Assembly: GCF_008757455.1 (NCBI RefSeq) | Contig: NZ_VCMV01000024.1 | Location: 102,782 to 166,781, forward strand | Length of the DNA: 64,000 nucleotides | Origin: Microvirga brassicacearum | GTDB lineage: Bacteria; Pseudomonadota; Alphaproteobacteria; Rhizobiales; Beijerinckiaceae | Reading direction: 5' to 3' | Part shown: positions 53,052 through 61,374 of the stretch, piece by piece | Position numbering within the stretch: position 1 is the first letter of the stretch | Layout: each line of letters starts with the position of its first letter | The notes under the pieces: generated by a model | Told to the model about the DNA's origin: nothing | The model's input: only the letters and a program-made list of their open reading frames with translations | Databases searched by the model: none | Position numbers and translations under genes: made by a program

Positions 53052-54148
53052 GACGCGGGCCTCCGCACAGGCTCGCCGGCCATGAGATGTCCGTCCGCGT
53101 AAATATGGACATGCCGGGTGTCGAAGAAGAGCGCGGCTTCGTCCCCGGTGACCGACACGTTGTCGGGCACGCTCGCCGACATGGCGCGCCCGGCCATCTC
53201 GACCCGCGCGATGCGCGCCCGGCCGATATCGTCGATGCGCCGCACCCGCGCGGGAAAGCCGAAGCCCTTCGGCTGCAACTGCACGAATTCGGGCCGGATG
53301 CCGAGTTCGATCCGCTGCCCCTGCCGTAAAGCCGGATAGGCGCGCAGCAATTTGATCGCCTCGTTGTCGAGATAGGCCGTCGCGCCGTCGACGCGGCAGG
53401 GCAGGACATTCATGCCGGGCGAACCGATGAAATGGCCGACGAAGGTGTGGGCCGGGCGCTCGAACAATTCCTCGGGCGTCCCGGTCTGCACCACCGCGCC
53501 GTCGTGCATGACCACCACCTTGTCGGCGAATGTCAGCGCCTCGGTCTGGTCGTGCGTCACATAGATCATGGTGATGTCGAGAAGCCGATGGATCTCCTTG
53601 AGGGTCGAGCGGAGCTGCCACTTGAGGTGCGGGTCGATGACGGTGAGGGGTTCGTCGAACAGGATTGCGGCGACGTCGGACCGGACGAGGCCGCGCCCGA
53701 GCGAGATCTTCTGCTTCATGTCCGCCGTGAGGTTGCGCGCCTTGCGGTCGAGAACGCGCGTGAGGTCGAGCAGGCGCGCGATTTCCTCGGCGCGGGCAGC
53801 GGTCCTGTCGGCCGGCACGTGCCGGTTCTTCAGCGGGAAGGCTAGGTTTTCGCGCACCGTCATGGTGTCGTAGACGACCGGGAACTGGAACACCTGCGCG
53901 ATGTTGCGGGCCTCCGTCGGCAGGTCGGTCACGTCCCGATCATCGAACAGGATGCGCCCGCGGCTCGGCCGCACCAGACCCGAAATGATGTTGAGAAGCG
54001 TAGTCTTGCCGCAGCCCGACGGCCCGAGCAGCGCATAGGCGCCGCCCTGCTCCCACACGTGATCGATCTCCTTCAGCGCATAATCCTGCGGTCCCTTCGG
54101 AGCCGGTCCGTAGGCATGAGCGAGGTGATCGAGGGTGATGCGCGCCAT
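53048..54148 (-). CDS. glpT: Glycerol ABC transporter ATPase GlpT (degenerate signature)
   Basis: A 366-residue ATPase with Walker A GPSGCGKTTLLNI, Walker B AAILFDEPLTVIDP and switch histidine in YVTHDQTEALTFADKV. The expected LSGGQ signature is replaced by LTADMKQK near residue 130. A TOBE/MalK-type C-terminal domain with LRQGQRIELGIRPEFVQLQ follows. ATG 54148 is used. It pairs with GlpS, whose signature is intact but whose switch histidine is missing, so one composite ATP site is canonical and the other is not. It is 7 bases after glpS. Confidence 0.9.
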   Translation of the reverse strand: MARITLDHLAHAYGPAPKGPQDYALKEIDHVWEQGGAYALLGPSGCGKTTLLNIISGLVRPSRGRILFDDRDVTDLPTEARNIAQVFQFPVVYDTMTVRENLAFPLKNRHVPADRTAARAEEIARLLDLTRVLDRKARNLTADMKQKISLGRGLVRSDVAAILFDEPLTVIDPHLKWQLRSTLKEIHRLLDITMIYVTHDQTEALTFADKVVVMHDGAVVQTGTPEELFERPAHTFVGHFIGSPGMNVLPCRVDGATAYLDNEAIKLLRAYPALRQGQRIELGIRPEFVQLQPKGFGFPARVRRIDDIGRARIARVEMAGRAMSASVPDNVSVTGDEAALFFDTRHVHIYADGHLMAGEPVRRPAS

Positions 54149-54155
54149 GGAGCCC

Positions 54156-55241
54156 TCAAGCAGCTTCCGCAAAATCGGCCGCCACGAGGCGGCCGTTCTG
54201 GTCAAACAGAAAAACGTCGCGCGCATCGAGATAGAGCGTCACGGAGGCGCCCGGCTCGAGCCGCTTCACCCCCGGCACCAGCGCGACAAAGCGGCGCTCG
54301 GCGGAATCCACATGGAGGTAGGTCTCCGAGCCGGTGATCTCGGAGACCGAGACGATGCCGGAAATGGCGAGAATGTCGCTGCCGTCAGCCTCGAGACCGA
54401 GATGGTGGGCGCGAAAGCCCACCCGGTATTCCCCATCCGGCACCATGGCAAACGCGCCGCCGGCAGGAGCCTCGCCGCCGGTGCTCAGGCTTACGGTCTC
54501 GCCGGATTTCCGGGCCGCGAGCACGTTCAATGGCGGATCGGAAAAAACCTGTGCGGTGACGAGATCATGCGGCTGCCGATAGACCCGCGGCGTCGGGCCG
54601 AACTGCGTCAGACACCCTTGCGAGAGCGTCGCGGTATTGCCGCCCAGAAGAAGCGCCTCCGTCGGCTCGGTCGTCGCATAGACGAAGATGCCTCCGGAGG
54701 CCGCGAAGACGCGCGGCAGTTCCTCGCGAAGCTCCTCCCGCAATTTGTAATCGAGATTTGCCAGCGGCTCATCGAGCAGCACCAGATCGGCGCGCTTGAC
54801 CAGGGCCCGCGCGATTGCCGTTCGCTGCTGCTGACCGCCGGAGAGGTTGAGCGGCTTGCGGTCGAGATAAGGCTCAAGCTGCAGGAGGCGCGCCGCTTCC
54901 CGCACCCGCATCTCGATTTCCGATGCCGCAAGCTTCGCGACGCGGAGGGGCGACGCGATGTTCTCGTAGACGCTGAGCGACGGGTAGTTGATGAATTGCT
55001 GGTAGACCATCGCGACGCTGCGGCGTTGAACCGGCCATCCCGTCACGTCTTTTCCGTCAACGATCACGCGGCCGGAACTTGGCGCGTCGAGTCCCGCCAT
55101 CAGGCGCATGAGCGAGGTTTTTCCGGCCAGGGTCGGGCCCAGCAGCACGTTGAGGGAGCCGCGTTCGAGGGACAGGGAAACGTCGCTGATCCAGGTTTCG
55201 GCGCCGACTTTCTTGCTGACATTGTCGAGAACCAGCGTCAC
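54156..55241 (-). CDS. glpS: Glycerol ABC transporter ATPase GlpS (no switch histidine)
   Basis: A 361-residue ATPase with Walker A GPTLAGKTSLMRL, an intact signature NLSGGQQQRTAIARALV near residue 135 and Walker B LVLLDEPLANLD. The switch region reads FVYATTEPTEALLLGG where VTHDQTEA is usual, so the catalytic histidine is absent. The C-terminal regulatory domain shows PDGEYRVGFRAHHLGLEADG. It starts with GTG 55241, with GGGAGGG at good spacing. First gene of the glpSTPQUV operon; no glpR, glpD or glpK is nearby. Confidence 0.9.
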   Translation of the reverse strand: MTLVLDNVSKKVGAETWISDVSLSLERGSLNVLLGPTLAGKTSLMRLMAGLDAPSSGRVIVDGKDVTGWPVQRRSVAMVYQQFINYPSLSVYENIASPLRVAKLAASEIEMRVREAARLLQLEPYLDRKPLNLSGGQQQRTAIARALVKRADLVLLDEPLANLDYKLREELREELPRVFAASGGIFVYATTEPTEALLLGGNTATLSQGCLTQFGPTPRVYRQPHDLVTAQVFSDPPLNVLAARKSGETVSLSTGGEAPAGGAFAMVPDGEYRVGFRAHHLGLEADGSDILAISGIVSVSEITGSETYLHVDSAERRFVALVPGVKRLEPGASVTLYLDARDVFLFDQNGRLVAADFAEAA

Positions 55242-55562
55242 GGCATCCGCCCTCCCGATGGCAATGGGCGCAACCCGTCAGAACGCTCAGAAATGATTGT
55301 GAGCGGGCGGTTATCGGCCGGTCCTGGTCGTGCTCTGCGGATCGCGGTTTCCACCGGTTCCCTCCCTGCAGGCCTTCGACTTCTTGTTCAGCGCGTCAAA
55401 ACTACCACGTGAGCAAGGCTAAGCTGACACGATAAAGAGCACAAGATGGGGTGGGGGCCGCCACCTGTTCGGCGTGCCGGCGATCGCACCAACCGACGCC
55501 CCCCTGTTCTCTTGCTGATTTTCCTCTATGCGTTGGGAAAGACGATGAAACGGAGACATGGG
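55242..55562. other. 321-base divergent region between glpS and anmK
   Basis: This gap must hold the glp operon promoter on the minus strand and possibly the anmK promoter. A minus-strand TTGACG at 55394-55399 could be a -35 box, but no -10 box stands at the right distance. A lac-operator-like half site, ATTGTGAGCGG (55296-55306), has no dyad partner. No coding frame of credible composition is seen. Confidence 0.4.
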
Positions 55563-56690
55563 ATGAATCCAATCTGGGCGCTCGGCCTCATGACCGGCAC
55601 GGTTCTCGACGGCAACATCGATATCGCGCTGATCCGGACCGACGGTGAAGACATTCAAGAGTTCGGCGCCTGGACGCTGGCACCCTACCCGCCTGAACTC
55701 GGGCCTGTTCTGCGAAACGCCATGGAAAGCGCCGGCAAATGGGCGTTCGAGGGCCCGGAGCCGGCGATTTTCGCCGAGGCTGAGGACGCGCTGACACGTG
55801 CGCAATCCGCCGCGGTCAAGGATTTTCTGGCCGAGCATGGCCTGACCCCTGGCGATATCGGGGTGATCGGATTTCATGGCCAGACGATGCTCCACCGGGC
55901 GCCGACGACTGAACGGATCGGACAGACGCGGCAACTCGGAAACGGCAGCCTGATGGCGAGCCTCGTCGGCACCACGGTGGCGTATGATTTCCGCAGCGCC
56001 GACGTGAATGCCGGCGGTCAGGGAGCGCCCCTCGCCGCAAGCTATCACGTCGCCCTGCTGCGCCGTCTCGGTGCGAAAGCGAATTCGGCGGTTCTCAACC
56101 TCGGTGGAGTCAGCAACATCACCTGGTGGAACGGCGACACCATGGTGGCGTTCGATACCGGCCCGGCCAACGCACCGTTGAACGACTGGATGCGCCGGCA
56201 TGGCCTCGGCGATATGGATCGTGACGGCACCCTGGGCGCGAAGGGCAAGGTCGACGAGGCGCGGCTTCAGCGCCTGCTCGCCCATCCCTACCTGTCTGCG
56301 CCCTACCCCAAATCCCTCGACCGCAACGATTTCACCGCCGCCATGGCGGATGGGTTAAGTGTCGAGGATGGCGCCGCAACCCTGACCGCCTTCACGGCCG
56401 GCGCGGTCGGCAAGGCCCTCGACATCCTGCCCGAACGCCCGGCGGAACTCATCGTCTGCGGCGGCGGTCGACGGAATCCGACGCTGGTGGCGGCCATTCG
56501 CGAACGCGCCCGAGTCGAACCGGTGCTCGCCGAGGCGGTCGGATGGCGCGGCGACGCGGTGGAGGCGGAATGCTTCGCGTTTCTTGCCGTCCGCACCCTT
56601 CGTGGCCTCCCGATCAGCTTCCCGCTGACAACCGGCGTCAAACAGCCGATGACCGGCGGCCGCTTGGCGCGTTTCGCCGCTGCCGCCTGA
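55563..56690 (+). CDS. anmK: Anhydro-N-acetylmuramic acid kinase AnmK
   Basis: A 375-residue kinase of the ASKHA fold that phosphorylates and hydrolyses 1,6-anhydro-MurNAc recovered from cell-wall turnover, giving MurNAc-6-phosphate. Motifs are [20 protein letters not shown] at the N-terminus, [12 protein letters not shown] with its conserved histidine near residue 105, [12 protein letters not shown] and [14 protein letters not shown], then [11 protein letters not shown] near the C-terminus. ATG 55563 is preceded by GGAG, and ATG 55545 is an alternative that adds 6 residues. It is divergent from glpS. Confidence 0.95.
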   Translation: MNPIWALGLMTGTVLDGNIDIALIRTDGEDIQEFGAWTLAPYPPELGPVLRNAMESAGKWAFEGPEPAIFAEAEDALTRAQSAAVKDFLAEHGLTPGDIGVIGFHGQTMLHRAPTTERIGQTRQLGNGSLMASLVGTTVAYDFRSADVNAGGQGAPLAASYHVALLRRLGAKANSAVLNLGGVSNITWWNGDTMVAFDTGPANAPLNDWMRRHGLGDMDRDGTLGAKGKVDEARLQRLLAHPYLSAPYPKSLDRNDFTAAMADGLSVEDGAATLTAFTAGAVGKALDILPERPAELIVCGGGRRNPTLVAAIRERARVEPVLAEAVGWRGDAVEAECFAFLAVRTLRGLPISFPLTTGVKQPMTGGRLARFAAAA

Positions 56691-56761
56691 GGAAAAGCCG
56701 TCATTCCGCGCCCGGAGTGTGACGGAAATCCAGCGAAACCAGTTTGAAGGAGCCCATGCGC

Positions 56762-57415
56762 ATGTCTCTTGAACTCTATCTCCATCCGCTTGCCTCGTTC
56801 TGCCAGAAGGTCCTGATCGCTTTTTATGAAAACGAGACGCCGTTCGAGCCGCATCTGGTCGACCTCGGAGACGAGGCCTCGCGCGCGGCATTCACGAAGG
56901 TCTGGCCGATCGCAAAATTCCCGGTGCTGCGCGACCACGCGCGGAACCGCACAATCCCGGAATCGAGCATCATCATCGAATATCTGGCGCGGCATTATCC
57001 GGGCCAGACAAGATTCCTGCCCGAGGATGCGGATCGCGCGATGGAAACCCGTCTGTGGGACCGCTTCTATGACCTCTACGTGAGCGAACCGATGCAGAAG
57101 GTGGTGACCGACAGGTTGCGGCCAGTGGGACATAACGATGCCCATGGCGTTCAATCCGCAAAGGCAATGCTGAAGACCGCCTACGGCATGATCGACGACG
57201 AAATGGCTGCGAAGACCTGGGCCATGGGCGACGCCTTCACCATGGCGGATTGCGCCGCAGCTCCGGCCTTGTTCTACGCCGACAAGGTGATGCCTGTCGG
57301 CGATGCGCATAAGAATGTCGCGCGCTATCTCGATCGCCTGCTGGCGCGCCCCTCCTTTGCAAGGGTCGTCGCGGAGGCGCAGCCTTACTTCGCGCTTTTC
57401 CCGGAAGAGAAATGA
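56762..57415 (+). CDS. Glutathione S-transferase family protein
   Basis: A 217-residue protein with an N-terminal thioredoxin-like domain (LELYLHPLASFCQKVLIAFY, serine or cysteine in the SFCQK position, cis-proline region KFPVLRDH, ESSIIIEYLARHYPG). An all-helical C-terminal domain follows with the AMGDAFTMADCAAAPALFYA motif. AAGGAG at 56747-56752 makes ATG 56762 the best start, over 56756 and 56744. Bacterial GSTs conjugate glutathione or act as reductases; this one's substrate is unknown. It follows anmK by 71 bases, with a small CCGTCA/TGACGG dyad (56698-56725) between them. Confidence 0.9.
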   Translation: MSLELYLHPLASFCQKVLIAFYENETPFEPHLVDLGDEASRAAFTKVWPIAKFPVLRDHARNRTIPESSIIIEYLARHYPGQTRFLPEDADRAMETRLWDRFYDLYVSEPMQKVVTDRLRPVGHNDAHGVQSAKAMLKTAYGMIDDEMAAKTWAMGDAFTMADCAAAPALFYADKVMPVGDAHKNVARYLDRLLARPSFARVVAEAQPYFALFPEEK

Positions 57416-57436
57416 GCCGGGGCGCGGCATCAGGGG

Positions 57437-57538
57437 CTAATGGGTGTAGTTCCAGATTCCGATGGCGAAGAAAACGACCTGGGTCAGGTAGATGATCTTG
57501 AGAAGTCGGCTCTCGGATTTATCGTCGGTCTCGGGCAT
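57437..57538 (-). CDS. Putative 33-residue membrane micro-protein
   Basis: A short frame with an AAGGA ribosome-binding site about 8 bases upstream of ATG 57538, encoding a charged head (PETDDKSESRLLK) and one hydrophobic helix (IIYLTQVVFFAIGIWNY), ending TH. The composition, with acidic then basic residues and a single transmembrane segment, is that of a real small membrane protein. It is too short for ordinary gene finders. It is antisense to the end of the GST region, with the GST stop 22 bases from its own. No family is recognised, and conservation is untested. Confidence 0.5.
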   Translation of the reverse strand: MPETDDKSESRLLKIIYLTQVVFFAIGIWNYTH

Positions 57539-57793
57539 CGCAATCGTCCTTGGAGGCAATGCGTTGGATCTAGACCCGCGAAGCTGAAGGACTCCTTACC
57601 CGAGGGTTCGACAGGAATATATGCTGTGGGTTCCTGTGCATGAACTGTGGCTGAATTGTGCGACGAAGGTCCGATCCGTCGCCCGATGCAGCCGGCCACG
57701 TTTTCACCTATGATGGCGTCTAGACGTTTCGTGAGCGCAGACGCTCCTCCTTGGCAGAAACCCTGCCCTTCTTCTCGGATCGGAATACGCTTG
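57539..57793. other. 255-base region without a supported gene
   Basis: The gap contains short open frames on both strands, but none with a good ribosome-binding site and credible protein composition. A small direct/inverted motif, GCGTCTAGACG near 57717, stands out. It may hold promoters for the flanking small genes. Confidence 0.35.
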
Positions 57794-58051
57794 ATGCTTG
57801 CGATATGGATGAAGCTCGCGACGGACCTGTCGCTGCTGGCGATGGAATCCCATGCCGTCGTCGTGACCCGCATGACAATGCTGGCAACCGGACGCGGCAG
57901 CGCTGCCGAAAATACCCGCATGATCTCCGAAAAGGTCCTCGCCGCCACCGAGGCGGCCATCACCATGGCGAGCGGCGGATCCCCCGCCAAGGTCGTCAGC
58001 GGCTATCGCAAGCATGTCAGGGCGAATGCCAGGCGCCTGAACCGCGGCTAG
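57794..58051 (+). CDS. Hypothetical 85-residue protein
   Basis: A helical protein, MLAIWMKLATDLSLLAMESH, then AVVVTRMTMLATGRGSAAEN, MISEKVLAATEAAITMASGG and a basic tail VSGYRKHVRANARRLNRG. I recall similar small helical proteins (EAQHVVALR-type, phasin-like look) of unknown function in Bradyrhizobium relatives, but cannot name a family. The frame is open from 57647; ATG 57794 or 57809 is the likely start because the first part is not protein-like. The opposite strand frame is a shadow. Confidence 0.6.
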   Translation: MLAIWMKLATDLSLLAMESHAVVVTRMTMLATGRGSAAENTRMISEKVLAATEAAITMASGGSPAKVVSGYRKHVRANARRLNRG

Positions 58052-58127
58052 CCACCACCGAGGGCCATCTCTTGCCGCTCCTTCCAGAGACCGAACCGCC
58101 CCGTTGTGGGCGTGTCCTGCCTGTTCA

Positions 58128-58379
58128 CTACCCCTGAAGCAGCTCCTCGAAATCGTCAGGCACCTCTCCGAACTTCGCGAGCACACGCGCGCTGCTCAGT
58201 TCCCCGGTCTCGTCGTCGGCAATGATCTCAAGTGCCGCCGCCCCGCTCTTGCTCTGGGAAATCGTCTCGGCGGACCGAACCGCCGTCAGCTCGGACTTCG
58301 CCACCGTTTTGATGGTCGGGACGAGCCGTTTCCGGTGAATCTCGAAAGTCTGAACCACGTAGTTTGTTCGCAATGTCAT
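58128..58379 (-). CDS. Hypothetical 83-residue protein
   Basis: A cytosolic protein with MTLRTNYVVQTFEIHRKRLV at the start, a lysine-rich middle (TIKTVAKSELTAVRSAETIS) and an acidic end (KFGEVPDDFEELLQG). AAGGATTCGGCC precedes ATG 58379, a good Shine-Dalgarno, and the 26-codon-longer frame is less likely. It looks like the short rhizobial proteins of unknown function around 80-90 residues. Convergent with the 85-residue gene, 76 bases between stops. Confidence 0.65.
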   Translation of the reverse strand: MTLRTNYVVQTFEIHRKRLVPTIKTVAKSELTAVRSAETISQSKSGAAALEIIADDETGELSSARVLAKFGEVPDDFEELLQG

Positions 58380-58632
58380 GGCCGAATCCTTGGGTTGGAG
58401 CCTGTATAGGCCAAGCGCCAGGATTAGCATCAGCGATTGCGATGGACCGACCGCCACGCGCCGTTACGCCTACTCTTCAACGAAATGTGGAGGCTTCTGA
58501 TTTTACTTGGAATCCGAGCGCTTGTGCCTGGCGAGATGGGCGGCGCCCGAGGGCAAGGATGGAACTACCTGCTGAACTGACACGTTGGGACGCCGCTTCA
58601 CCTGATCTTGGAACCTCGGCCATTTCAGGGAG

Positions 58633-60267
58633 TTGGGACCAAGCCTGCGAGGATGTTATTTCAGCGTGCGTGATCCGGAACAGAATTGCGAGCGGGCCGT
58701 GCCATCGACCGGGCTGCAGGAGAGAGCGACGCGGGAGCGGCGAATCCTGGATCCAGGCCGCAATTGCTGGCGCGTGGCGAACAGCAAGCGGGCATCCGTC
58801 CTGATCGATGGCGCATCCTACTTCGCCCGGCTTGAGGCGGCCCTCCGCCAGTCCCGAAGATCCGTCCTGATACTTGGCTGGGATTTCGACGGCAGCATCC
58901 GGCTGCGTCCCGATGTCGACGCCGACAGGTCACCCCCGCTCGGCTCTTTCCTGCGGTCGCTTGTCGAGGAGCGCCCCGAACTCGAAATCCGCATCCTGGT
59001 TTGGAGCATCGCGGTCGTTCATGCGCCGGGATCGCCGATCCCGCTCCTCTTTGGCGCCGACTGGCAGAACCACCCGCGCCTCAGGCTGCGTCTCGACACG
59101 CATCACCCGATCTATGCAGCTCATCATCAGAAGATGGTATGCATCGATGACGCGCTCGCTTTCGTGGGCGGCATCGACCTGACCGTTCGGCGCTGGGACA
59201 CGACCCGGCATGCGGTCGACGATCCCGCGCGCGTCGGCGCCGATTCCCAGTGTTACGGCCCGGTACACGACATTCAGATGGTCGTGGACGGCGAGGCTGC
59301 CCAATCCATTGCGAAACTGGCGCGCCGTCGCTGGCAGGCCGCAACCGGTGAACCCGCTCCGGTTTGCACGGATTTCGGAGCATCGTTGAGCAACGGAGAA
59401 AGCGCGCCTCCACGGGAGAATGATGCAAACCCTTCTCGTGACAGGAAGACCCGATTACAGCCGATCGAGGATCGTCTTCGGATCTGGCCGCCCGATCTGC
59501 CGCCCGACTTTACAAATACGCCTGTTGCGATCGCGCGCACTATGCCGGCTTGGGGCAACCAGCCCGCCATCTGCGAAGTCGGAGCGCTTACGGCCGATGC
59601 TCTCGCGTCCGCCCAACACGCCATCTACATCGAAGCGCAGTACATGACTGCACCGCTTTACGGCGAAATCCTAGCGGATCATCTGGCGAGGCCTGACGGA
59701 CCGGAAATCGTCGTCCTGATGACGCACGCATCCCATGGACTAGCCGAGCGGCTCGTCATGGGCAGCAATCGCGACCGTCTCATCCGCTACCTGAGAAAGG
59801 CGGATTGCCATGGTCGGCTGCGGGTCTATTACCCCTGCGTACCGGATCCGGGCGGCGAACGCCGTCAGGTTCTTATCCACTCCAAGCTGATCATCGTTGA
59901 CGATATATTTCTGCGGATCGGCTCGTCCAACCTCAACAATCGGTCGATCGGGCTCGACACGGAGTGTGACCTGGCAATCGAAGCGCGTGACGCCGAGGCC
60001 CGTCGCACCATCACAGGATTGCGCAACCGCCTCCTGGCCGAGCATCTCGACACAGAGCCGAAAACCGTCATGAGTGCCATTGAGCGCGAAGGATCCCTGA
60101 TCCGGGCGGTCGACGCGTTGAATTGCAAGCCTCGCGGTTTGACGCCATTCGAGGCCATGACCAATGAAGGACCCTCCTGTCCCGCACTGGGCACGCGCCT
60201 GCTCGATCCGATCAGGCCGTTCGAGCCGCTCTGGTTTCTGCGCCGCAAACGTCGTCGCGACACGTAG
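58633..60267 (+). CDS. Phospholipase D-like protein (cardiolipin synthase/YbhO-like)
   Basis: A 544-residue PLD-superfamily protein with two HKD motifs: HHQKMVCIDDALAFVGGIDL near residue 164 and IHSKLIIVDDIFLRIGSSNL near 415, the latter followed by NNRSIGLDTECDLAIEA. It has no membrane helix. It is probably a phospholipid-modifying or phosphatidyltransfer enzyme in the ClsB/YbhO group. The start is uncertain: TTG 58633 is the 5'-most codon but its ribosome site touches it, and GTG 58666 is an alternative. The following minus-strand genes are YbhN- and YbhP-like, the same trio as the E. coli ybhPON cluster. Confidence 0.85.
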   Translation: MGPSLRGCYFSVRDPEQNCERAVPSTGLQERATRERRILDPGRNCWRVANSKRASVLIDGASYFARLEAALRQSRRSVLILGWDFDGSIRLRPDVDADRSPPLGSFLRSLVEERPELEIRILVWSIAVVHAPGSPIPLLFGADWQNHPRLRLRLDTHHPIYAAHHQKMVCIDDALAFVGGIDLTVRRWDTTRHAVDDPARVGADSQCYGPVHDIQMVVDGEAAQSIAKLARRRWQAATGEPAPVCTDFGASLSNGESAPPRENDANPSRDRKTRLQPIEDRLRIWPPDLPPDFTNTPVAIARTMPAWGNQPAICEVGALTADALASAQHAIYIEAQYMTAPLYGEILADHLARPDGPEIVVLMTHASHGLAERLVMGSNRDRLIRYLRKADCHGRLRVYYPCVPDPGGERRQVLIHSKLIIVDDIFLRIGSSNLNNRSIGLDTECDLAIEARDAEARRTITGLRNRLLAEHLDTEPKTVMSAIEREGSLIRAVDALNCKPRGLTPFEAMTNEGPSCPALGTRLLDPIRPFEPLWFLRRKRRRDT

Positions 60268-60270
60268 AAA

Positions 60271-61308
60271 TCAGGTCGGGGGACCGCCCTCTCCTCCACC
60301 TGTGCCACTGTTGGCGCGCCTCTGCCGGAACACGACTTCGCTCGCGGCAAGGGAGATGCCCCCGAGCCCCAGGGGCACAAGAAAATAAACGAACCTGAAC
60401 ACCACGAGCGCGCCGATCAGGTCGGCTTGCGGCAACAGGTACGTGACGACGCTCTCGATGACGCCGAGGCCTCCCGGGACATGGCTGACGAGCGCAGTCA
60501 CGTTCGCGATGACATAGACCGACGCCACGCCGATATAGGCGACATCCGTCACGGCCGACAGCGCCTGATGGAGACATGCCGCAACAAACGCGAAATTGAG
60601 CGAACCGATTGCAATCTGTCCAACCGCGAGCCGGAAGGATGGCGCTTCGAAGAACACCCAGCGCCGGAACCTGAACGGCCGCCGGATCATGGCGGTGAAT
60701 GCCAGGTATCCTGCGACCGCGACGAGGCAGGACGCGCCCACCGCGATGACGATCGAGCGTGGCAATCCGGTGATTTCCTGCGCGAGACCCGATCGAAGCA
60801 GCAGAGCCGTACCGCCCAATGTCGCGAGACCCAGCCCGACGGTGATCCCGCAGAACACGATCACTTTGGCCACCTCCCCGGCACGCAGGCCCCATCGCGA
60901 ATAAAAGCGGTACCGCACGGCGCCGCTGCTCAGAAATGCCAGGCCGATGCTGTGCCCGAGCGAAAGGCTCGTGAACGAGGCAAGCGCCGCCTTGGGATAA
61001 GCAAGCGGCCGGCCCACATACTGCAAGGCGAGATAATCGAAGCCGGTGAGGCACAGATAGCTCGCGGCGGCGAATACGCCGGCCAGCATCAGCCGGGACG
61101 TCGAGATCATCGCGACGGACGCGATGATCTCGTCAAGGCTGTAGCGGCTGAGGGTGCGGTAGAGCAGGAAGCCGGCAAGCGACAGAACGGCCAGGACGAG
61201 GAGCGGCGCCCACCGGCGGGAGAGCCTTGTCTTCCCGCGTTCGGGCTTGTCGCCTGGACGTTGCTCCCTCGCTCCGACGTCAAGCGGTCCGCATCTCCGA
61301 TCTGCCAT
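60271..61308 (-). CDS. UPF0104/YbhN-like membrane protein (LPG synthase TM-type)
   Basis: A 345-residue protein with about eight hydrophobic helices of the YbhN/UPF0104 family, which shares the membrane part of lysylphosphatidylglycerol flippase/synthase MprF. Segments SFTSLSLGHSIGLAFLSSGA and RYRFYSRWGLRAGEVAKVIV, and the later DVAYIGVASVYVIANVTALV and SHVPGGLGVIESVVTYLLP, are characteristic. There is no C-terminal aminoacyl-transferase domain. It probably works on lipid transport or flipping with the neighbouring PLD protein. It converges on the PLD gene with 3 bases between stops and lies 66 bases after the EEP gene. Confidence 0.87.
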   Translation of the reverse strand: MADRRCGPLDVGAREQRPGDKPERGKTRLSRRWAPLLVLAVLSLAGFLLYRTLSRYSLDEIIASVAMISTSRLMLAGVFAAASYLCLTGFDYLALQYVGRPLAYPKAALASFTSLSLGHSIGLAFLSSGAVRYRFYSRWGLRAGEVAKVIVFCGITVGLGLATLGGTALLLRSGLAQEITGLPRSIVIAVGASCLVAVAGYLAFTAMIRRPFRFRRWVFFEAPSFRLAVGQIAIGSLNFAFVAACLHQALSAVTDVAYIGVASVYVIANVTALVSHVPGGLGVIESVVTYLLPQADLIGALVVFRFVYFLVPLGLGGISLAASEVVFRQRRANSGTGGGEGGPPT

Positions 61309-61374
61309 TGATCCCTCTCAAGGCGTTGCATGACGAAAGATGGGCAACGCCCGCCGGCCCCGACTGTGTCCCTG

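Noticed and set aside
55296-55306. ATTGTGAGCGG matching half of the lac operator, upstream of glpS
   Set aside because: The second half of the dyad is missing, and no LacI-type regulator is adjacent. Probably chance.
56698-56725. CCGTCA/TGACGG dyad after anmK as a terminator
   Set aside because: The stem is short with a 16-base loop and no T run follows. Not enough for a terminator call.
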